From positions 3,427,490 through 3,491,489 of the forward strand of contig JABACO010000008.1 of assembly GCA_013339895.1 (NCBI GenBank): a stretch of DNA of 64,000 bases. Reading direction: 5' to 3'. The notes under the pieces were generated by a model that saw nothing but the letters and a program-made list of their open reading frames with translations, did no database searches and had not been told where the DNA came from. The stretch is from Ephydatia muelleri (lineage: Eukaryota; Porifera; Demospongiae; Spongillida; Spongillidae). This document shows, in pieces, positions 12,623-26,118 of this stretch; within the stretch, counting starts at the first letter, position 1, and the number at the start of each line of letters is the position of its first letter. The position numbers and the translations under genes were made by a program.

Positions 12623-15600
12623 ACGACCGCACCAATATAATTACCATACGTAAATGCTTTAGCCCGGTACTCGGCCCAGTATTAAGTTTTTTTAAAACAA
12701 TTATGGCTGTACAATCATGTGTGTAATCGTGCGTATAAGAGTCACTTGTAGTTGGGCGTGGTCCGACCTTTAGCGTGCCGTAAGCTAAGGTCGGGCCACG
12801 CCGAAGGTTGAGGCTTCAGAGTTATTAGTTGTGTGTTTCATGGAGTTGAATGTTCAGTTATCGTATGCAAAGTGAGCAAATCCTAAATTAAACATCTACC
12901 TGAAAGTTGTAAGGTAATAGACCTGTGGGATGGGGAGTAATTAAGGGATGTCATTAGTGCCATTACATAATCACCTTGCGTAAACTGCCTCAGGGTGCCG
13001 TGCAGAAATCCAAGTAGCATAGCATAGTTAAGCTATCATAGTTCTTTGTTGTCAAATGAATTATAGAAGTAGCAAAAAATGCACTGTTAACTGCAAATTT
13101 TTTCTCTATTGACAGGACTGTGTTTTTTCGCTGGTTCCATGTTCTTACTCAGTAAGTACAGAGGTATGTAATACACTCTTATATACGATATATCCTCTTC
13201 TTGCAGATAACTGGAAATTTAATTCTCATTGCATTTTATGGAGTACTATTGGGTATAGCTGCAAAGCTAATCTCAGGTATATAGAATTCAACCTCCTGCA
13301 TAATATGGTGATGGATGTGGTGCTCAACAGATGGTGCTGAGCTTCTATTAGACCTTGGTCTGCCTGCTGCCATCATTGGGGGTATTGTGCTGCCTCTATT
13401 GGGAGCTGTACCCGACTCTGCTATGATCATTGCATCTGGTATTGGTGGTAGCAAAGAAGATGCAGAAAAGGAGATCTCAGTTGGAATGGGGTGTGTCCAT
13501 ACTTGAATCCTTTTGAATTTATTCCATATATTTGATACTGTCTTACCATAGAACTCTTGCTGGTAGTACCATCATGCTTCTGACAGTGCCCTGGGTGGCA
13601 GCCATGTTTCTTGCAAGGGTGGACATTGTGAAAGGGAAAGGAGTAAATGGTCAATGTGGCAGACTGAAGCCTTCAAGTTTCATCACTCAGGTTACCTGGT
13701 TTTGCATGTTGGAATGTACTTCCGTACCTAATTACCAGTACATGCAATGAATGCTCACTTTAGTTGTGTGACTCCTAACAGTTATCCTGTATCATGCAGA
13801 TGTACATGCATTTCATCAGACACTATACCCACACCATCAATATTAGTTATTAATAAGTTATTCATATCTGTATTACAGAAAATTATGTGTTCTGCTGATC
13901 CCTTTGTTATAGTAATCATTTGGGATTTAAGTATCATTGTCATCACACCTCTAGTTTCATATGAAACTACTTTGTGTAATTGTGACTATACATGTCCTAC
14001 AGTTGTAGTTACGTATTTGTCATTTTCCATATCCTTTGGCCATCATAATAACTTCTTGCTTATCTTAGTTGTAACTTGCAAAAATAATACAGTCACACTT
14101 ACATTGCTCCAAGCGTGACAGGGAACGTGAAGTTATTCTTTTCATTCAACAGGGTGTAACTGTATCTCATGATGTAACCATCGGAGCATTGATCATGCTC
14201 ATCACGGTGCTACCATACTTGTAAGTGATAACATTGTTGTTTTCGTGATCTACAGTGTTGTCCACTCGCATTCCAGTGTTGTGCAAGGAGCAGATTGGCA
14301 CTGGGGACCTACCAGCCACCCAGATACCAGCCCAGCTCCAGCATACACCAAATGGAGTGCACTTGCTACATTCATTCTGTGTTTTATATTCTTCATATTG
14401 TACATGGCTCAACAGGTATGTAATATAATATTTGCATGCATTGTAATAGTGGTTAGCAAGGAGATTAAACTTGGTTTACATGGAAAAATCATGATGGACA
14501 ATGCAAGCTACTGTTGTATGTGCAAAATGAGTAGAATGTTGTAAAGGTGTACTTAAGTTCTGAGCACAGCAATATTCTTTTCACCAGCTAATTTTCAGTG
14601 TGGCATCGCAAAGGAAGGATAATGCAAGGAAGGAAAAGAGGTTTGTTTTCTTGAAAAATGCAATTTGTTTGTAACCAACAAAAATACCATTATCAATAAG
14701 GCTTGAAAGACGAGTTTTGAGGCAGTTCTATCTCTCAATGAGCGCAAAGGTCTTGCAGAAGACGACAAATAACTTGACTCAAGCTCAAGATGACACAGAT
14801 GCTCAAGTTACTGTCGAGCATCAAGACAAAGGTATCATCATGTGTTCACTGAACTGTCACTGTAAGAGATAAACCTCTACCATTTCAACATTCATCACAG
14901 TGCATAAAATCAGCAGTATTTCTTAATACATTTCGATTGACTATTTGAAGGTGTCAGAATAATCAGCTATAAAGATTTGGACACCTTGGAAGATGTGCTC
15001 TAGCAGTATTAGAAAATGCATTAAAGGTTGATTATAAGCTTGTGAAGGTGGGATTACTTTTTTAGATCGCAAATGAGACAAGTAAATAAGCCAAATTGAT
15101 ATACTGTACTGGGCTAGATGTAGTATCATGGAGGAAGTGCTCAATGTTGCTTAGGTTGTGGCACTAATAGTTTGTGGTTGCCAGTGTTGACAAAGATGAT
15201 GTTTTCCGCAAGGGCAAGAATATTAAGCCATAACGCAGGATATAATACTGATCCATGTGTGCATTTATAGGCAGGCCACTCCCCCATGAATATTGCACAC
15301 TTGTGTGCTGTCATTTCATCATTTAACTGCAAGTGTCCATGACCTGTGCAAGGCTAAAATATTCATGAAGAGTCACTAGCCTTTATGGACATCCTATTAA
15401 TAGAATTAGCATTGTAGAAGGGATGTTTACTAGTCATACTGTCTACATCTACATATGGCAGTGTTTCGCTCTCACAGAGCTGCTGCAGTACACACCTATC
15501 TCCCAAGACCTATGCACATAAGTATGGCCACAGTGAGGTAGAATGCCTGATGAAACAGAAAAAATGAAACAGAAAAAAGTCAGAGCAAAAATGTGAATTG

Positions 15601-17992
15601 ATGTCTAATGTCCTGGGTGTCATCTCGGGGTACGTTTGTATACCTGGGTGTATGTGGAACTCGAATTAATGCCATTTAGTTACTGTGCATCAGAAATGAA
15701 ATCCAACAGCGTTACAGATGGGTCGAGTAATCAGAGGCCAAAGGAAGGGACGAGGTAGTGTGTTCAAATCACATAGATAAGGTCTACTTATTTCTAAAAA
15801 CTTCTAACCAGTTTCCCAAGGTGAAGCTCCCCCAGTCACGCCTAGTGTATACCTGGCATGCCTCAGAGGACCTCACTGTGGATACCTGCATGGTTAGAAA
15901 CTAGCCCTTACCTATTACACACAGAGCTAGAAATGCATGACAAACATGATGTGCTATTGGATTTCATTTCTGGTGCGCAGTTACGAAGTGGCACTATTCT
16001 GAATGTCTGTACATCTAGGTGTACAAATGTACCCCCGGGATGACACCCAGGACATTAGACATTCAGGAAATGCAGGCAATGCAGAACTTCAGAAAACGAC
16101 CATTTCGAATAATGCGTAGATGAATGACTTTAAGCACTGTTTGATTAATTGAGGATGCCCCCCTCTTCAACAGTGCAAAAGAAGTATTTTAAAGCATGGC
16201 GTGCAGGAGTAGGAACAAAACAAGAGAATGAACCACTTATTGCTGCAGAAGCTCCAACGGAGAAAGAGGAGTCACCAGACTCTTCCAAAGGTGTTGGACC
16301 TGCTAAGAAAGAAGTGAGTTTTCTCACAGTGTCTGGCTCCACCCCTGTATCACATCTGTTTGCAGGAGGGAAATGACGAGCCAAAGTGGAAATTGGCATT
16401 GAAGTCTGTGGCTCTGCTTGTCTCTGGTGTTGCAGCTGTAAGGAATGATTGTAATCTCAATATTGTGACTATCATTGTGTTTAACCTGTTCATACCAACA
16501 TTTGTGTGGGAAGCAATCTATGTCTAATTGATGCAGTGATCACCGTAACCTGGCAAAGCAATCCAGATGTAATCTGGCACTCTTATGTTCTTGTTATCTA
16601 ATGATATTTCATGTGATGATTTTAGAATCAGGACTAGCATTAAAATTACATGTATCTACCTCAGATATTGCAGTTTATGCCAAGCTTAACATTTGTTCCG
16701 CATAAGCAACTAATACAGATATGTTTTGCTTGATTATTTTTCCCTTCGAGGGTACTTGTGTAGTTTCTCTCCCTTTCCGAATTTAATGAATTGTGTATTT
16801 AGTGTAATAAGATTGAAGTGATGACATTGCAGGTGCCAGTTGCATGGAGTCGATGAGGCTAGCTAGGTGAGAAGGTAACCCCTTGTAGGCTCACCAGTGC
16901 CTCTGTGAAACAACTGGGGCTGCCAGTGATGAATCCGACAGTCCACCTTAATGGCTGACGTGTGTAATGTCCATTTGCATGTCCCTAATACATGTTACTA
17001 ACCATGCTTGCCTTCTCCATCGAAAGAGGTTTGGCACGCATGATTTGAAAGTATACAGGTAGTTGGCAAGCATTTGCTCAGTGAAGGGAAATTAAGTTTA
17101 TGCATTAAGTTTATGTCATTTGTGGTATCCGTACATTGTAGCTCATACTACAACAAAATGTGTTTTCGACTACAGGTGACAATATTTTCTGATCCCATGG
17201 TTGGAGCATTAACTTCTCTTGTGGATCCAACACACAAAAATGCCACAGACACTAGTAATGACCGTGGCCAATACATACCAATACCAGGTACAATATTTTT
17301 TTTATAAATCTAATGTCTTTGTATGTAATGTTGGGGAAAGAGTGTTTAGAAATAAATTTTTTGATGAAGTACATATTTGATTTTAAATGCAAATTTCCTT
17401 TGCAGTGTTCTATCTTTCGTTTGTGATCACTCCATTATGTTCCAATGCCAGCGAGCTAGTGTCATCACTCATATTTGCAGCAAAAAAGACACAAACCGCT
17501 TCATCACTGACCTTCTCTCAGGTACTCCAATATGATGTCATTATATCTATCTCTCATGATATTTGGTTTCTATTCACTTTTTAGCTGTATGGGGCTGCAA
17601 CTATGAACAACACACTTTGTCTTGGGATATTTGCTGCCCTTGTGTATTTCCGTGACCTGTCCTGGCAGTTTTCAGCAGGTACATTAGTTCATGGACCACC
17701 AAGCAATTTCACGCTAACATATATGCCCATACATGTTGGTAATTACCTAATTCTTGCAGAGGTGACAGTGATCATACTCGTGGAGGTAGCAGTTGGTCTA
17801 ATGGCTGTCCTAAGTGGCTTTGGATACAAGCACACTTACGTTGTGAGTAGATCAGCAGCAATGTTGACATTGTGTCTTTGTGTGACCTCTTTTTCCTTCC
17901 ACTAGCTGTTACTCGGAATTCCTGTGGGACTTCTCTATTTCCTAGGTCTCTTTTTAACAGCAATATTAGAAAATTATGCCCATTGGAAGTGA
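12547..17992 (+). CDS. NCL/CAX-like Na+/Ca2+ (cation) exchanger, 507 aa, 16 exons
   Basis: Exons 12547-12570, 13116-13151, 13207-13276, 13331-13490, 13552-13690, 14153-14220, 14277-14415, 14588-14640, 14701-14831, 16174-16313, 16366-16437, 17176-17287, 17406-17521, 17585-17678, 17760-17842 and 17906-17992; all phases agree. Exon 7 could instead start at 14256, adding 7 residues in frame. This is a multi-pass membrane antiporter with two alpha repeats: alpha-1 around residues 60-80 ('LPLLGAVPDSAMIIASG') followed by 'VGMGTLAGSTIMLLTVPW', and alpha-2 around 388-402 ('ITPLCSNASELVSS') followed by 'LTFSQLYGAATMNNTLCLGI'. These blocks recall the plant NCL (EF-hand cation exchanger) family more than animal NCX/NCKX. 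The central cytoplasmic loop is charged and Ser/Glu-rich, without the EF-hands of plant NCL. It probably moves Ca2+ out of the cytosol in exchange for Na+ or H+; the transported ions are inferred from family only. Confidence 0.85.
12584..12622 (+). repeat. Poly-C tract in exchanger intron 1
   Basis: A run of about 30 or more C starts just after the exon 1 donor site. A shorter poly-G run (~12297-12312) lies upstream of the gene. Confidence 0.9.
12754..12801. repeat. Short hairpin in exchanger intron 1
   Basis: GGCGTGGTCCGACCTTTAGC and a near-perfect reverse complement lie a few bases apart, giving a stem of about 20 bp. It could be a tiny palindromic element; nothing else identifies it. Confidence 0.6.
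15600..16065. mobile_element. MITE-like element with ~50-bp terminal inverted repeats in exchanger intron 9
   Basis: The left end (15600-15655, 'atgtctaatgtcctgggtgt') and the right end (16008-16064) are inverted copies with few mismatches. The ~470-bp interior has no open frame. It explains most of the one long intron (14832-16173) of this gene. No clear target duplication is seen. Confidence 0.65.
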
Positions 17993-18752
17993 TCAGACTC
18001 TTTGCAGCCCATATTTTTAGCTCATTTTATTCTTAACTTATTGAATCCATGGTCTAAATTGTAGTGCACATGTGATTTTGCTGTAGGCACAGATCATAAT
18101 TTGAACACCCAATATATACAATGAAGTGCGAGGAAATAAAATACATCATTATATCATGCATCCCTTTTGTGCTGATGGCACATGCCTGGTTAGCCTGTCA
18201 CAGCAATGCACAATAAGAGGCACGCTCAACAGTCACATCACGTCCACTCGCTGCTCTACATGTGTACCTGACAATTTGCATGCTATTAACGACTGGTTCT
18301 AGTAATGTAAAGAGTACTGTCAATACATGAACAAAATTAACTACACTACTAATAAGGGAGGAGTGCAGAAGAAATCACACCCACCTCAATCTTTTTCATG
18401 TCATATGACACTTCGGAAATCTCAAGCTAGCACTGAGTGCAGATGGTACTTACCTTCCCCACTCTCACTGCACACAAAAGATGTGGTGAGCACAGAACAT
18501 AATCATCTCAGCTTCTAAATTCCTATTCACTTTCATCTGCTGTGCCATTGCCAAGTTAGAATCAATATGTGGCAATGATCATGCAGGCAAGATCAGCCAT
18601 ATCAACCATTTGTACAATATATAGATTTGTTTTTGAATTGCATTCTTATTGACCTTTAATTACATGTGCACTGGAATATATGTTGCAGAAGTGCCAAATG
18701 AAACAATCATATTGTTTGCTCACGTCTGGTGTCAAAATACAAATACACAAGA
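17993..18752. other. Convergent intergenic region
   Basis: Lies between the stop codons of the exchanger (+) and the Spen gene (-). It contains an AATAAA on the plus strand near 18136 that suits the exchanger. No gene is seen. Confidence 0.6.
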
Positions 18753-21700
18753 TCATAAGGTTGCAACAACAATCATCAAGTGGCAATTGTCAGATGCACT
18801 ACTCAACAAGTCTGGTGCAACGCGTGCCAGATGGGACTCTGAAAATGGGCAAGGTGGAAATATGTGCAGCACATAGCCACTCTGCTGACAAGAAAAGTGC
18901 AGGTTAATTTTGACACTGCTCCAAGCCTTAAGGTGCAATATAAGTGCACATACATTACATGTAATTTTAGGACTTCTAAAAGCTACACATTTCCATACAT
19001 GTATACATCAAGAATGAAGAGTGAATATAAAATCAAACACCACCCACCCACACCCACACACACCTTCTCAACATACCTGAGACCCTTGCAGCTGCTGCGG
19101 GCTCTGCACATTTATGATACCAGCTGCCTGCTTTTGCAGTAAATACGAAATCAGGCTTGTTTTTAAAATGTGTGTCTGGTTGCGCACATCCCCTGCGTCC
19201 CGCCCACACGGCAGTGCCAACAGCAAACAATGGTCCCCTTCATTCTGCACACAAGAACAATCAATCACGTGGATGAAAAAAAGGTTTCCAGGCACTAAAA
19301 CACCACACATACCTGAATCCTCCTCTCGACTCCCTCCAGCTGTGAGGGCTCCAGCCTCATCCTCTGAACAATACGCAGGGCTGGGGTGCGTTGGTCTACC
19401 ACTTGCGGGAGACTGACCTTGGCCAGGTTCCCGTTGCCAGACAGGAAATGCAGCTGCACAGCGGCCGCATCGTTCTTGAGAGCCAGGTGACCTTGCCACA
19501 TCACAGGATAGCGCCTCAACAGGTTCAATAGGTTGTCAGTCTGCTGTTGCTGTGGTGTGGATGGTTGCTGGGGTGTGGATGGTTGCTGGGGGAGTGGTGG
19601 ATTGGCTGTGGTGCTGGTAGGAGTGACAGGAACTGGAGGTTGCACGTTAGCAGCAGGTGGCTTGGCTGTGGGCAATGGAGGCTTCTTGCCAACAGACTGT
19701 TGCTGTGGTTGTGGTTGCTGCTGCTGTTGTTGCTGTGGCAACGGTGGTGGTAGCGGAGGAAGGGGCGGGACTGACTGTGTGTCTGGCACAAGGGGAACAA
19801 CAGACTGTCCTCCTGAGGATCCTGGGACCGCTGCACGACCAGCTGATACCCTCCTCCCCTCTTCCTTCTGGATAGGAAGAGGGGGAGGCGGAGAGGAAGA
19901 GGCAGAGGACTTTGGACGCCCCTCCTCTGCTTGGGGCTTCTTGGACGGCTGAGGAAGTGGCTCTTCCTTGGGGGGTGCATCCCTGTGCTTACCTCTTGGT
20001 GAGGGGCTCCTGCTCCCAGCAACATGCTTGCTCTGCTTCCGCACAGAGGGAGAGACTTCGGGGGGCGTTGCCTCTATCTTGTGGTGGACTGGGGACCTCT
20101 TGGACAACGACGAGCTTCGAGACCTGTGTCTCGCGTGATGCCGAGAGGGTGAGTGAGTCCTGGAAGGGGAGGGTGAGTAGTGACGACGTCGAGGGGAGTG
20201 GCCAGATCCACCCCTCCCATGTGAGGGCGAATCATAGCGGTGCCGCTGCAAGGCGTGCTCCCTGGGACGGTGGGCTGGGGACCTGGTCCTGGGGGGCGAG
20301 GCCCCATAAGGGGGGGACTGGGGCCTGCGGGGGGATGCAGCAGCCCCGCCCCCGATGGGGGAGCGCGAATATTGCCTGTAGCGATGCTGAGGGCCGGGGG
20401 AATGGGGTCTTGCATTGCGCTGCCACCGATAGTCTGGGGGTGAGGGGGAACGTCTGTGCTTGTGCCTTTGGCTGGGTAGGGGAGGTGAAGTGGATTGAGG
20501 GGCTGACTGCCTGTGGTGTTCCTTCGAACGGTTCTTTTCCTCATCATCTTCGTTTAGCTGGTACCTAAGCGGGATATGTTTCACCTTTTTTGATTCATTA
20601 TCGCTTGTTTTTGAATCAGAATCTTCTCCAGACACTGCCTTGTGTTTTGATCTCTTTGGTTTTGACGGTGCTTCCTCCTTTGCTTGCTTCTCTGCTGCTA
20701 CGCCGGGCTCAGAGTCAGGGACAACTGGAGATTTCTTATCAACTGGTGGCTTGGCCTGCTCAGGTGACTTACGCCTTTCATGACCTTTTGCATCATCTGG
20801 AAGCTCATCCTTGAAATCCTCACCACTGCTCAGGTCACTCTCCACCTTATTGTTGGCTCTCTCGTCCTCACCATCTCCTGTTGCCACAGGTGTGGCTGCA
20901 GAGTGCCCCATGGGCTCACTAGCATCTGTATTAGGCAGAACCTCTTCCTTAATGGCAATAGTGTTTCCTTCCACCTTGCTTGTAGCCAGAACATTGTCAA
21001 CTTCAGCCTTACTTTCCTTGGGAGAGCAATCTCTACTGCCCACTGAACTCTGCATGGGCTTTGTACTCTCGCTCTTATATACCTTATTATCTTCCTCTTC
21101 TCCAGGCTTGCTCACATTTTCATCCACGCCTTTCCCCCCTTTGGTTTCTGACAATTTCTTCCTGGCTGCCTTCTTGCTCGTACCTTCTTCACCCTCTTCC
21201 TCACTGGATGCCTCGCCATCACTTTTAGCCTTCTTCTTCCACTTCTTCTTCTCTCTAAGCTCACGTGACTTCTGGGTGGCTCGAAGTCGTTGCGTTTCTT
21301 TTTCATCTTCACTTTCACTACTTTCGTCCTTTGCTTTGGCCTTGTCCCCTGAACTCTGCTTTTTGCCTTTCTCCTTCACTTTCTTCTTCTTCTTTGAACT
21401 AGAACTGTCAGACACACTGTCCGAACTCTCTGAACTGTCATCCCCCTTTCTCTTATCCTTCTTCTTCTCCAACTCCCGTTCTCTCTTACGCTTACGAGTG
21501 AACGCCCGCAGTTCTTCTTCATAGTCCTCAAACGCCTCATCGTAAGGATGAGGAGGGAACTGTCGGAATGGACCCACCGGTATTCCGCCAAATGGTGGCC
21601 GACCTCCATAGTATCCCATAGCCGCATCATCCATGTATGGGTAGTATAAATCAGGAGGGCCATGCCCACCATGGGGGAAACCCCCTCTGCTCATGGGCAT

Positions 21701-24700
21701 GATGGGTATGCCGGGTCTCGGTGCCATCATCATTGCCCTCCTGTGTGGATCCAGCATGGGGTTGTACATGGGATGCATGGGGAAACCCCCAGCAGCAGGG
21801 GGTGGGCCATCAAAGCCTTCAGTGTGTGAAAAGAAGGCTGCCCTGGCGTCCCGATTGGCAAAGTCAGCCTAAAGGAGGGAGAATCAAATAACACAAGAAG
21901 GAGGGAACACATTATGCCATTGCTGGTGGAACAAAGAGGCTAACATACAAACATCTAATTCTGCAACATGATAAATGGTGACCACTGTATTCAGTGTTAA
22001 AAAGTGTTTATTGCACATACTGACGAGATTCTGTTGTCTGCTGATCAATGTGAAATTCATTGCTTGTTCTATATTTCCCAATTTGAATTTCGTTAAAAAT
22101 GAACAAGCTGTTTAGGCAGTGTAGTCTGTAGTGCTCAAATACAGAACAAAAAACTCAACAACACGTTACGACAAAAGCAAAACATTCTATTATGAGTCGT
22201 CTGAAAATCATTTCCACAACTTCCATGAAGAATTGACTAGAGCAATTTTATCACAGAACAGTTTAGCTAGCAATGTTTAAAAATTTAGTGAGGTTAACCA
22301 AGTGGATGTGACAATATAGATACATGCACTGACCATGCAAGGGATTGTGCTGCTGCCAATGTAGGTGCCTTTGACAGAATTCAAAGCCTCTTTTGCAGTT
22401 TCCATGGAATCGTACTGAACCATAGCACAGCAACGCAAGCGGTCGATTCCAATCTTCACCACCTCTCCAAATTTGGTCATCTGTCTCTCCAGTTGTGACT
22501 CACTCATGGTGGGATCGATACCATCAAGCCACAGTGTCTTGCTGGGAGTGCCTTTTCCAAAGCCAACCTGCAAATCAAACACCTCCTTCCATTCAAAACT
22601 TGTGCTGCAGACACCATTACATAATTCCCAAACCATTACATCATTCCAACCATTACATCATGCCCAAACCGGCCCAACCATATGTACTGCACACAAAAAC
22701 CCAACAGCACATAAATAAATACCTTACCCTGATCTTGTTGCCATGGACACTTTCACCATCCATACACCTCTTTGCATTCACTGCGCTCATTAAGTCATAG
22801 TATAGTACAAAACCATAGGTAGCAGTTCCAGTCATTTTCTTAATCTCAACATCCTACAGCAAATAACACTAACATGATAGTTGCACAAGATGAACATCAC
22901 GTGCAATTGTAACGTTTTGAGGTTTTAAAATTGGAATCTTATCAAAAACCTGCAGCGCCTGTTTGTAATGAGAAATGAATGATGCCAACAAACCGTTCAA
23001 TACAATTTATTTTATTTATATTTTTACACACAGGCTCTTGACCTAATATTACCTACCTCTCAGGAGTACTCAGTGTTTTCATTTAACAATCACAGTAAAG
23101 AGAAGACAACAGTTTATCTATATTAGCATTATTTCCGTATGCGTTTTCACCTGCAGCCTATGGTTATGACTTTTTTAAATCAATGACAAACCTTTATTCC
23201 TGCTCCAATACAGTAAACTGGTGTTTTTTGTTGCGTTTTTTATGTACAGTTGAGCATTTATACAACTCGGATTGTGCTAGACATACTAACATCAAATAGA
23301 CTAAATACACATGTTTATTAGCAATTCTAAAGCAATGCATAACTGAATTACATTAACATAACAGCCAGTGGATACTTTTATGAACACATTACTGAAATAG
23401 CGTGAACACAGATCCAGATGTTGCATACCAAAATATTTCCATATCGCGAGAATATGTCCCTCAATTCATAGACACTAATGTTCTTGGGTATGTTCCCCAC
23501 AAACAGCGACCTTGTCGCTTGGGGGTCCATCTCTTCAGGGAAAAATGAGCCTGGACCGTCAACTGCATCGCGTCCTTTCGGTGGAAATTCTGAGGATAAG
23601 TTTGAAATGAATGGCTTATATGATAATAATGCAGACATCCTCCTCCACTTGACACTCCAGCTCTAGTTAGAGCTCACCTTCAATATCCAATGGGCTTAAC
23701 TTCAACTTGCTTCCAAACTGCATCATGCCATTTAGTTTGCTGTATGCATCTCTACATTCCTGAACCCTGTTATGTATAGCATATTCAAAGCACCCTGCAG
23801 GCACAACATATAGCAAATGAAACCTACTTCTTGAATTTGACAACAGCATGGAGCTTTTCACCTTCCCCGTACAACTTTACAGTTGCACTTGGAGAGAACT
23901 GGGTTATCTCATAGTACAGCCCATCAAGGATCACACGCTCTGCAGAAAGGCACAAATGCATCACCTGCTTACATAGTCACCACATTTACCTGGCCGAGTG
24001 CCCAGGCCCGTGACCTTCAAGAAGACAGTATCGATGTTCACCTTCTTCCCTTCCTTCTCTTCCTCCGACCCATCCGAAGAATCGCTGGAGGCTGAACTGT
24101 CACTACCATTGGCAGAGGACGAGGAACTGAATACACATAGAGACAAGTCATCCATGTTAACTATTGAATGTTGAGGGACCGTTATCTTAACACAGTATGC
24201 TCTCCGTGCAACTGTCCTAGAACCAAATCATAAACACACTTTATGCGAACATAAAAACACCAAACCACAACACGTGCACATGTACATACCTCCAGTTTGC
24301 TGGTAATAATCAAACTGAATTAATAGGTACCTTCACAAAGCATGCAAAGGTACTATGGTGAAGACTAATAGTTCACTCAATCTCTCAAAGGGGCAAAACA
24401 CAGTCGATTTCTTCAGCAAAAATCCCGTTCTTCCAACATCAGACGTTTCACACCTTTGGGCTGCGCACGGGTTAATCAATCGTTTCTTCCCAACGACTCA
24501 AAACGAACGAATGCTCGCCCACCTAAGCCTAGAACAACTGGAAGCTATCTACGGTACAGCCTACAGCTATGGACAGCCTATCTAATTCGAACACAAATTG
24601 CCTTGCTACGCAACGCAGCTTTTGGGTTGGGCCGCAGGAATAACATAACAGCCACTCAGGTAACAACAAAAGCCAAGTGACAGCCCGATACCTCGCTCCG

Positions 24701-25086
24701 GTAGCCTTCTCCTCCTTTTCCGCACCCGGTCCCTCAGACCATCTGTTGTCCCTTCGCAAACTCTCGCGGTCAAACCTCTCTGTGGGCTTGGACTTGTAGT
24801 TTGTTCTCACATCACATCCTTCGAGTTTGTGCTTGGCCTCGTGCGCTTGAGAAGCGCTTCGGACATCGTAAAAGTCAATGAAAGCTGCGACTCCGATGTT
24901 ACGGTATTTTTGGGGCAGTATCTTCACTCCCTCGATTTTCCCAAATCTGAGGACAAGAAAGTAGATGAATATACTCGATTACCTTTAAGCCAAAACAGAC
25001 TTTGAGAAGTAATCTCTAATTCCTGATTCAGATATGCCTTCTGGCAACCCTCCGACCCAAAGGTGCCGCGACTCGCGACTCGTCAT
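18753..25086 (-). CDS. Spen-family RNA-binding protein with RRMs and C-terminal SPOC domain, 1351 aa, 11 exons
   Basis: Minus-strand exons 25001-25086, 24692-24946, 23990-24126, 23828-23939, 23678-23766, 23429-23589, 22728-22853, 22334-22567, 19313-21868, 19077-19244 and 18753-18884; phases agree. RRM1 is at residues ~5-85 ('HLWVGGLPEGIS', 'GVAAFIDFYD'), then a Ser/Asp linker, a divergent RRM2-like block (~165-225, 'LHAVVKFKKVQECRDAYSKL'), RRM3 (~243-322, 'RSLFVGNIPKNIS') and RRM4 (~325-405, 'KTLWLDGIDPTMSESQL'). The large exon 9 encodes a Lys/Ser/Arg-rich and Pro/Gln-rich disordered middle. The SPOC domain fills ~1180-1351 ('YPVMWQGHLALKNDAAAVQL', 'IVQRMRLEPSQLEGVERR', 'CLLLALPCGRD', 'IFPPCPFSESHL'). 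Spen proteins are nuclear co-repressors and RNA-processing factors that bind structured RNA and, through SPOC, phosphorylated partners. It is much shorter than fly Spen or human SPEN (over 3600 residues), but the order RRM1-4 then SPOC matches. Confidence 0.92.
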
Positions 25087-25608
25087 TTTGCAGCACTGTC
25101 AGCTCACGTGACAACTATTATTCCGTAATTGCACTGGTACATGTACCTACATGTAACTGTAGTGGTCATCACGATGAAAGGTTTGGCTCGATGTCACATA
25201 TGGTGGCCGGGCATTGACAAAGACATTGAAGAAATCACCAGATCATGTGAAGGGTGCTTATTGATGAAACGGAACCCAAAGCTTACACCATTACATCCAT
25301 GGGAGTTCCCTGAAGGGCCTTGGAGGCGAATTCATATTGACTTTGCGGGACCCTTTGAGAACAGAATGTTATTGGTGGCTGTGGATGCGTATTCGAAGTG
25401 GCCCGAAGTAATGATGATGGAGGCAGAGATAATATATTATATGATATCTGGGAACAACAACTATACCCAGACAATAGACCAACTGCGGAATTATTTGCAT
25501 GACGGGGAATTCCACAGCAAGTTGTAAGTGACAATGGACCACAGTTTGTGTCGGAGGAATTACAATATTAAGCACACCAAATCGAGCCCTTACCACCCGG
25601 CAACTAAT

Positions 25609-25712
25609 TAGTCTCGTTCCCAGACCCAGATTCCCAACAGCTGCGGGTGGATTACATCACTGTGATGTAATCCACCCGCGCTGTTGGGAATCTGGGTCTG
25701 GGTACGAGACTA
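25609..25712. mobile_element. Palindromic hairpin element, TAGTCTCG family, copy 2
   Basis: A near-perfect inverted repeat of 104 bp flanked by identical 9-bp copies of gcaactaat (25600-25608 and 25713-25721). Removing the element and one 9-mer rejoins the integrase reading frame, which proves insertion into that frame. Its core is almost the same as copy 1 at 3594-3702. Confidence 0.92.
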
Positions 25713-26118
25713 GCAACTAATGGCCTTGCAGAACATTTCATTCAAACTTTCAAACAGGCCCTAAGAACATCACGAAAAGGAAAAAGATCTTTGGAACACA
25801 GAATTGCTGACTTCTAAATACGCCAGTACATGCCACGACAGAAACTTCCAATGATACTACACTTGCAATAAATTATTTTTGAGTGCTCAATCAGTGCAAC
25901 ACATCATGACAACAAAGTACCACCACTTTCTCTTAATTTTCATTACTGGAATGGAGAAAGACGATTGCAACAGAAGTAAGATATTCTTGTCAAAAATGGA
26001 TTTGGATGCCTGGGTTTACTGAATGGACCGTTGTAATCACACGTAGCACAGCTGATGATGGGGAGGACCTTAAGAAGTAGACTTTCACCTCTTGCGGCCG
26101 GACCTGAGGAGAGTGGTG

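Noticed and set aside
19533..20568. Long open frames on the plus strand opposite the Spen gene
   Set aside because: They are mirror images of the low-complexity Ser/Pro/Gln-rich exon 9 of the Spen gene and have no domains of their own.
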